Part shown: positions 59,364 through 64,000 of the stretch, in pieces
Numbering within the stretch: the stretch's first letter is position 1
Layout: every line of letters begins with the position of its first letter
Assembly: GCA_035363115.1 (NCBI GenBank)
Contig: DAOSEM010000002.1
Coordinates: 124,001 to 188,000 of the forward strand
Source of the DNA: Syntrophales bacterium
GTDB lineage: Bacteria > Desulfobacterota > Syntrophia > Syntrophales > PHBD01
DNA length: 64,000 nt
Direction: 5' to 3'
Made by a program: the position numbers and the translations under genes
The notes under the pieces: generated by a model
Database searches by the model: none
Told to the model about the DNA's origin: nothing
Seen by the model: the letters and a program-made list of their open reading frames with translations, nothing else

Positions 59364-60500
59364 TCAGTATTCCTCTTCCACGATCCGGACACGGACGGTC
59401 ACCGTGCCGGTGCGGGTGTCACCGGACGATCCGGCCGTCTGCAGCTCTCCCAAAGCCCGGAGGCGCTCGGACAGACCGGGCAGGGCGGCCGCGGGGAGGT
59501 CCGCCGTGATCGTGACCGCCCCCTGCCGGGCCCTGCGGCGTATATTCCCGGCGCTCAGTGCGCGCAGCTCCCGCTCGACGGCGGAGGCTGCGGAGAGGAC
59601 GTCCTGTACGCGGAGCGAGAGATCCCAGGAGGGTTTCGGCGCCAGGGCTTGTTTCCGCATGGTTGCCGCATCGGTCCGGTCTTCCTTCGCCGCCATGACG
59701 GCGGATTCCGATTGATCCTTCCGCTTGGATTCGTAAGCGGCGCCTGATCGGGCCTTCCCGGCTTCCCGCATGGGTGCGAATCCGGTGTCACGGGAGGATT
59801 CCGCCGCCGGGGCCCGGACGGCGCTTCTGCCGACAGGGGCGGGGGCACCGCCGGTTTCCGGCTCCAGCCGGCGCTCCGCTTCCGGCGGGACGGCCGATTT
59901 CGCCCGGTCCGGCGGGGGCGCGAAGCCGAGCCCCTTTCCTTCCGTTGCCTGCGGGCGCGACCGGGGCGGTTCCGTCTGAGGACGGACCGATGCCGGCTCC
60001 GCCGTGGACGGGGCCGCGCCGCGCATTGTACGCTCCTCCTTCCTCAGATCCGGAGCGGGGGCGGGCTCCGGGATCCCCGGCGCCGCGCCGGGAGCGGCCG
60101 CCTTCTGCTCGACCCGGGCGGGGGGAAGCGGCAGGTCCAGGGCCTGGCGCTCCGGCTCGCTCGTCCGGTAGATCTGGAAGGCCAGGACCGCGATGAGGAC
60201 CATGGCAAAGGCCTGGACGGGCACCTTGATGTAGAGCGGGAAGAACAGGGCCCGGAGGATTCCCTTCTTCCTCGGCGCCGCCTCTTCACGGACCCGGGTC
60301 ATGATCTTCTGCCGGAGCCACGGCGGCGGCTCGACCTCCCCGAGTTCCCGGACGAGGCCGACGGTCTTGCGCAGGTCCGCCAGGGCGCGAGCGCACGACG
60401 GGCACGAGGCAAGGTGCTCCTCGACCTTCCGCCGCTCCTCCGCGGGGAGGGCGTCGTCCAGAAGTGCCGACAGGCGTTCTTCGATTTCCCTGCACGTCAT
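59364..60500 (-). CDS. zinc-finger anti-sigma factor
   Basis: 378 residues. The N-terminal zinc motif H-x3-C-x2-C (HLASCPSC, near residue 30) is the ZAS/zf-HC2 type that binds ECF sigma factors. One transmembrane helix (about 93-110, PVQAFAMVLIAVLAFQIYR) follows, then a long Pro/Ala/Glu/Arg-rich linker (about 125-290) and a C-terminal beta domain (SLRVQDVLSAASAVERELRALSAGN...AVTITADLPAAALPGLSERLRALG) resembling DUF4349-type periplasmic domains. Its start overlaps the sigma gene by ATGA. The periplasmic domain probably senses envelope stress. Confidence 0.82.
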   Translation of the reverse strand: MTCREIEERLSALLDDALPAEERRKVEEHLASCPSCARALADLRKTVGLVRELGEVEPPPWLRQKIMTRVREEAAPRKKGILRALFFPLYIKVPVQAFAMVLIAVLAFQIYRTSEPERQALDLPLPPARVEQKAAAPGAAPGIPEPAPAPDLRKEERTMRGAAPSTAEPASVRPQTEPPRSRPQATEGKGLGFAPPPDRAKSAVPPEAERRLEPETGGAPAPVGRSAVRAPAAESSRDTGFAPMREAGKARSGAAYESKRKDQSESAVMAAKEDRTDAATMRKQALAPKPSWDLSLRVQDVLSAASAVERELRALSAGNIRRRARQGAVTITADLPAAALPGLSERLRALGELQTAGSSGDTRTGTVTVRVRIVEEEY

Positions 60501-61123
60501 CGTTCTTTACCCAACAGCCGGGAGAGACAGTCTTTCATGGCGCTCCGTGCCCGGAAGAGCCGGGAGCGGACCGTCCCGCCGGGAACCTTGAGCATGTCGC
60601 CGATCTCCTCGTAGGAGAAGCCCTGGATGTCCCGCAGGACCAGGACTTCCCGGTATTCTCCCTCCAGTGTGCCGATGCATTCCTGGACCTTGGCCTCCCG
60701 CTCCTTCCGCTCCAGCCGCTCGCTCGGCAGCTCCAGTGGGGAGACGGCCCGGCAGGGGAGGCATTCCCCGTCCTCTCCGCGCGTGTTGTCCGCCGCGGGC
60801 GCCTCGTGCCGGGACCGGGCCTGCACCTGCTTCAGGCGATTCCTCGTCACGTTCAGGACGATCTCGTGCAGCCAGGTGGAAAACCGCGCCTCCCGCCGGA
60901 ACTTCGGCAGCCCCCGCCACGCCGACAGGAACGATTCCTGGACGACGTCGCAGGCCTCGTCGTAGTCGCCGAGCATCCGGTACGCCAGGTTCAGCATCCG
61001 CTTCTGGTGCCGCTCCACGAGCGCCTCGAAGGCGTCCGTGCGGCCGGCCAGGCAGCGGGCGACAGCCTCGGCGTCCGGATCGTCGACCGGTCGGTTTGCA
61101 GGGACATCCGCGGGATCAGCCAT
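60497..61123 (-). CDS. ECF sigma factor (RpoE-like)
   Basis: 208 residues. Region 2 (VERHQKRMLNLAYRMLGDYDEACDVVQESFLSAWRGLPKFRREARFSTWLHEIVLNVTRNRLK) and region 4 (EGEYREVLVLRDIQGFSYEEIGDMLKVPGGTVRSRLFRARSAM) are both intact. An insert between them contains a CLPC motif. The gene forms a coupled sigma/anti-sigma operon and is preceded by a promoter of its own ECF type. Confidence 0.92.
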   Translation of the reverse strand: MADPADVPANRPVDDPDAEAVARCLAGRTDAFEALVERHQKRMLNLAYRMLGDYDEACDVVQESFLSAWRGLPKFRREARFSTWLHEIVLNVTRNRLKQVQARSRHEAPAADNTRGEDGECLPCRAVSPLELPSERLERKEREAKVQECIGTLEGEYREVLVLRDIQGFSYEEIGDMLKVPGGTVRSRLFRARSAMKDCLSRLLGKER

Positions 61124-61212
61124 TGGAACCGGGAAACATCTCTCCTTTGAAATTGCGGTCCCATGGCAGCGGATGCGCCGGTTCTTGTCAAGTCATTTCA
61201 CGCTGCTAAGGG

Positions 61213-61241
61213 TAAGACAATGGCCGGCCGCGAAAAGTTCC
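61213..61241 (-). promoter_or_regulatory. ECF-type promoter of the sigma operon
   Basis: Read on the minus strand: GGAACTT (61241-61235), 16-base spacer, GTCTTA (61218-61213). GGAACTT with this spacing to a GTC-type -10 is the RpoE-family pattern. The leader to the sigma start is about 85 bases. This suggests autoregulation, as is usual for ECF factors. Confidence 0.7.
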
Positions 61242-61252
61242 CCCAAAAAAAC

Positions 61253-61282
61253 CTGACCATTTTTTTGCTTTGATGGTACGAT
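61253..61282 (+). promoter_or_regulatory. weak candidate promoter for the thioesterase gene
   Basis: CTGACC (61253-61258), an 18-base spacer and TACGAT (61277-61282), flanked by A7 and T7 tracts that could act as an UP-like element. The match is moderate. Confidence 0.3.
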
Positions 61283-61310
61283 CCGCGCCATCCCGCGCGA
61301 GGTGCGAAAC

Positions 61311-61742
61311 ATGGATGAAAAAGTGAGAGCTGCGATCTTCCGGCGGGTGGAGAAGGAACCCTTCGCCCGGAAATTCGACATGAAGCTCCTGGATCTGGGG
61401 GAGGGCTACTCGAAAGTCGGAATGACGTTCACCCCGGACATGGAGAACATCTTCGGCATGGCCCACGGCGGCGCAATCTTTGCGCTCATCGACGAGGCCT
61501 TCGAGACGGCGTCCAACTCCCACGGGACAATGGCCGTGGCCCTCAACATGAGCCTCAGCTACCTGTCCACGCCCGAGCCGGGTGCCGCGATCACCGCGGA
61601 GGCCAGCGAGATCAACCGGACCAGCCGGACCGCCGTCTACGACATCAAGGTCACCGACGGCGGGGGACGCCTCCTGGCGTCCTGCCAGGCCCTGGTCTAC
61701 CGGAAAGGAACACCGCTCCCCTTCCTGAAAGAAGGGGCGTGA
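61311..61742 (+). CDS. PaaI-like hotdog thioesterase
   Basis: 143 residues from the ATG at 61311 (GTG 61302 is an alternative). The motif GMAHGGAIFALIDEAFETA supplies the HGG and acidic catalytic residue of PaaI-type acyl-CoA thioesterases, and SLSYLSTPEPGAAITAEASEINRTSRTAVYDIKVTD completes the hotdog fold. It probably hydrolyses aryl- or acyl-CoA. Its stop overlaps the DUF401 start. Confidence 0.85.
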   Translation: MDEKVRAAIFRRVEKEPFARKFDMKLLDLGEGYSKVGMTFTPDMENIFGMAHGGAIFALIDEAFETASNSHGTMAVALNMSLSYLSTPEPGAAITAEASEINRTSRTAVYDIKVTDGGGRLLASCQALVYRKGTPLPFLKEGA

Positions 61743-63067
61743 CCGTCTTTATGGACTGGCTTTTCGCGCTGCCCGCCTATGCCAAGATCCTGGGCTCCTT
61801 CCTGGGGATCCTGCTCCTGAACCGCTTCGGGGCGCCCTTGGGCGTCGCGATCCTCACGTTCGCGCTTCTGCTCACGGCCTGGACGGGAACGGGCTGGGAG
61901 GGCTTCCTCTACCAGGCCGAGACGTTCATCCAGCCCCAGAACGCCCTTCTTCCCCCGATCATCCTGCTCCTTTTGTTCTTCAGCGACTCCCTCAAGCGGA
62001 CGGGGCGGATGGACAGGACCATCGCCGGCCTCAAGGACTGGCTCCAAAAAAAGCACATCATCATCGCGGGCCTGCCGGCGCTGGTGGGTCTGCTGCCCAT
62101 GCCGGCGGGGGCCCTTTTCTCGGCGCCCTTCGTGGCCGCCATGGACGAGGAGAAGGAGCTGGTGCCGCCCCGCAAGGTGGCGATCAACTACTGGTTCCGC
62201 CACATCTGGGAGTACTGGTGGCCCCTGTATCCCGGTGTCATCCTGGCCATGCAGTACGCGGGCCTGCCGGTTTTGACGTATTTCCTCATCCAGGTGCCCT
62301 TCACCGCCGCGGCGGTCCTGGGAGGGTCCCTCTTCATCCTGCGCGGGATCGGGAAAGGGGAGGGGGAGAGGAACGGGAACGGGCGGGATAATGGCGTCTG
62401 GGACCCCGGGGCCGTGTTCTCGGCGATCCAGCCCATCGGGATCCTGGTGGTGGTCTCGATCTTAGGCTCGGCGCTCCTGCCGCCGCTCGGGGTGAAGGGG
62501 ACGCTGGCCAACCTCACGGCCATGCTCGCGGGACTGATCCTGGCTCTTGTCGCGTCGTTCGCCGGCAAGACTGACGCGTTCCGGCCGGCCCTCTCCATCT
62601 TCGGGAAAAAGGAGACGTGGCTGATGTTCGTCCTCGTCCTGGGCATCCAGGCCTTCTCGGCGGCGCTCCTCTGCCCGCTGGACGCCGCGGGGGGAACCCT
62701 CGTCACGGGCATGAGGGACGAACTGGTCCGGACGGGCATCCCCCTCATCACGATCATCATGGTGATCCCCTTCATCTCCGGGGCGGTTACCGGTGTGGCC
62801 TTCGGGTTCGTCGGGGCCAGCTTCCCCATCGTCTTCGCCCTCCTGGGGCCCGATCCCTCCCTGGCCGTGGCGGCGGCGACCACCAGCTTCGCCTACACCT
62901 TCGGCTACATGGGCATGATGCTCTCGCCGATGCACGCCTGCTTCGTCGTCACGGCGGAATACTTCCACACGCCCATCTACGGTGCCTACCGATACCTCCT
63001 GGGGCCGGCGGCCGTCATGCTGGCAACGGCCGGGGTCCTTTCGGCGGCGTGGTATTTCCTGCTGTAA
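61739..63067 (+). CDS. DUF401 family membrane protein
   Basis: 442 residues from a GTG overlapping the thioesterase stop (ATG 61751 is an alternative). About ten to twelve membrane segments are present; PMPAGALFSAPF and PIYGAYRYLLGPA lie in the family's conserved halves. DUF401 resembles GntP/dicarboxylate-transporter-type integral proteins, so transport of an organic acid is plausible but unproven. Confidence 0.85.
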   Translation: MTVFMDWLFALPAYAKILGSFLGILLLNRFGAPLGVAILTFALLLTAWTGTGWEGFLYQAETFIQPQNALLPPIILLLLFFSDSLKRTGRMDRTIAGLKDWLQKKHIIIAGLPALVGLLPMPAGALFSAPFVAAMDEEKELVPPRKVAINYWFRHIWEYWWPLYPGVILAMQYAGLPVLTYFLIQVPFTAAAVLGGSLFILRGIGKGEGERNGNGRDNGVWDPGAVFSAIQPIGILVVVSILGSALLPPLGVKGTLANLTAMLAGLILALVASFAGKTDAFRPALSIFGKKETWLMFVLVLGIQAFSAALLCPLDAAGGTLVTGMRDELVRTGIPLITIIMVIPFISGAVTGVAFGFVGASFPIVFALLGPDPSLAVAAATTSFAYTFGYMGMMLSPMHACFVVTAEYFHTPIYGAYRYLLGPAAVMLATAGVLSAAWYFLL

Positions 63068-63164
63068 CGATACGCACTCGTCAAGAGCGGGTGTTATCGT
63101 TTCAGCCGGAATGGTTCTTTCCCCACCGAATCCATATGCACATTGAAGAATCGCATCGATGGAT

Positions 63165-64000
63165 TCATTTGCAAGCCTTGTCCGGCCGCCGATTCCTCAC
63201 CAGGTCAAAATAGAGCGCTTCCATCTGGCAGGTCACGCGGTCCCAGGAATAGTTCTTCCGGACGTGGGCCATTGCCGCGGATTTCTTGTCGTCCACTTTC
63301 TCCGGGTGTGCCAGTAGATCAGCAAGTACCCGGTGGAGATCCTCGATACTGCGGTTACGGAAGGCATAACCGTGATCCTCGATCGCTTCCAGGTTTTCCG
63401 GGATGTCGCTGGACACACAACAATTTCCGTAATTCATTGCATCGAGAAGGGCAATGGGCAGCCCTTCCAACGTGGACGGCAGGCAGAACAGGTAGGCGTT
63501 GCTGAAAAGCTCCTGCATCGGTTCGCCGGTGACGAATCCGGGAAAAAGAATGCGCGGATCGTTTCCGGCCAGGTTCCGGAGTTCAGCCTTATACGTTTCC
63601 ATGTGGGCGGCATCCCCCGCGATGACGAGCTTCATGTTTGTATCCAGTTTCCGATAGGCCTCGATCAGAAAATGGGCGCCCTTTTCTTCCACCAGCCGGG
63701 CAGCAAAGAGAATATATCTGTTGGGCTCAAGACCCTGCCCCAGGATCCACTTCGCCGGCCGTTTTTCCACAGGGGAAACGCCGTTGGGGATGTAAACCAC
63801 TTCGCGGTTGAATCGGTCCTCATAGTACTTTTTCTGAACCTTGGAGACCGCCGTGGCCTTGTCGGCGAAATAGACGACGGAATAATCGGATAGCCTGAAG
63901 AAGGTCCTGCCGATCATCCCCCATTTATCCCGTTTCCATTCCAGGCCGTGGATCTGTACGACCGTTGGAATGCCCGTCATCCGGGGGAAGATGGAGAACA
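63165..64000 (-). CDS. glycosyltransferase family 4, 3' part (runs off window)
   Basis: The frame stays open to the window edge, past the internal Met at 63980, so the N-terminus lies outside. Visible residues contain GIPTVVQIHGLEWKRDKWG (N-domain), NREVVYIPNGVSPVE, LFAARLVEEKGAHFLIEAYRKL, and AYLFCLPSTLEGLPIALLDAM with the E-x7-E pattern of GT4 donor-binding loops. The HGLEWKRDKWG segment resembles enzymes of surface polysaccharide or O-antigen assembly. Confidence 0.85.
   Translation of the reverse strand, partial: FSIFPRMTGIPTVVQIHGLEWKRDKWGMIGRTFFRLSDYSVVYFADKATAVSKVQKKYYEDRFNREVVYIPNGVSPVEKRPAKWILGQGLEPNRYILFAARLVEEKGAHFLIEAYRKLDTNMKLVIAGDAAHMETYKAELRNLAGNDPRILFPGFVTGEPMQELFSNAYLFCLPSTLEGLPIALLDAMNYGNCCVSSDIPENLEAIEDHGYAFRNRSIEDLHRVLADLLAHPEKVDDKKSAAMAHVRKNYSWDRVTCQMEALYFDLVRNRRPDKACK

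Noticed and set aside
61113..61139. Short leader peptide overlapping the sigma start
   Set aside because: An ATG just upstream opens an eight-codon frame, but its ribosome site is too close and nothing else supports it.
61245..61267. A7...T7 inverted repeat as a terminator
   Set aside because: The stem would be all A-T and lies between divergent genes, ahead of a gene start. It is more likely part of a promoter region.
1..64000. tRNA, rRNA, CRISPR or insertion sequence
   Set aside because: I looked for cloverleaf-like segments, regularly spaced direct repeats and transposase or integrase proteins and found none that hold up.

Overview
The window is GC-rich (about 60-65%) chromosomal DNA from what looks like an anaerobic deltaproteobacterium (Desulfobacterota, probably near the Syntrophales/Syntrophobacteria; this is inferred from gene content). 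The pointers are MglA/MglB-type polarity genes, two Cys-rich 4Fe-4S proteins of a kind common in that group, an old-yellow-enzyme-type dienoyl-CoA reductase and a dienoyl-CoA-isomerase-like crotonase, PAS-LuxR regulators, a PEP-CTERM-type surface protein, DUF1846 and DUF401 proteins, and a C_GCAxxG_C_C-family gene with an in-frame TGA at its first cysteine position. I saw no rRNA, tRNA, CRISPR array, transposase, integrase or phage gene; the window reads as ordinary chromosome with dense short operons, many joined by ATGA overlaps.

Layout. 1-13.8 kb is mixed housekeeping and metabolism: crotonase, two metallo-beta-lactamase-fold proteins, a Yip1 membrane protein, a TetR/SRPBCC pair, a GH15-like glycosidase, an HDOD protein, an ATPase/methyltransferase pair, a large flavin/Fe-S oxidoreductase and a secreted CsgG-like protein. 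14.2-24.6 kb is the most distinctive region: two paralogous 65-66-residue proteins, a PATAN (DUF4388)-roadblock fusion, two more roadblock proteins, an MglA-like GTPase, an unknown acidic protein, a 52-residue zinc ribbon, a DUF3426-like membrane protein, a GAF-GspE/PilB ATPase, a J-domain protein with GspE-N-like repeats, a Crp/Fnr regulator and a small membrane protein. Perfect TGTGA-N6-TCACA sites lie at its upstream edge and at the end of the regulator gene, and the regulator carries the E. coli CRP-type recognition residues.

24.7-41.5 kb holds a DapB-like dehydrogenase, a 4Fe-4S protein, YhhN, a membrane-anchored class III cyclase homologue with altered catalytic residues, a ferritin-like protein, an M50 protease, a PAS-LuxR regulator, a eukaryotic-type hexokinase, a DEAD-box helicase, a lipoprotein M48 protease, a nuclease-fold protein, a K+ channel, a PEGA lipoprotein, a GNAT, the predicted selenoprotein (39386-39856, with a bacterial-SECIS-like hairpin just after the TGA), and an alpha/beta hydrolase.

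41.6-54 kb is surface and signalling: a beta-helical sortable protein, a lipoprotein, a secreted Sm-like protein, a second PAS-LuxR protein, three periplasmic binding proteins without permeases, and two histidine kinases. 54-64 kb carries YjbQ, a LemA/MFS/4Fe-4S translationally coupled set, DUF1846, an ECF sigma/anti-sigma pair with a recognisable autoregulatory promoter, a PaaI thioesterase/DUF401 pair, and the 3' part of a GT4 glycosyltransferase that runs off the end.
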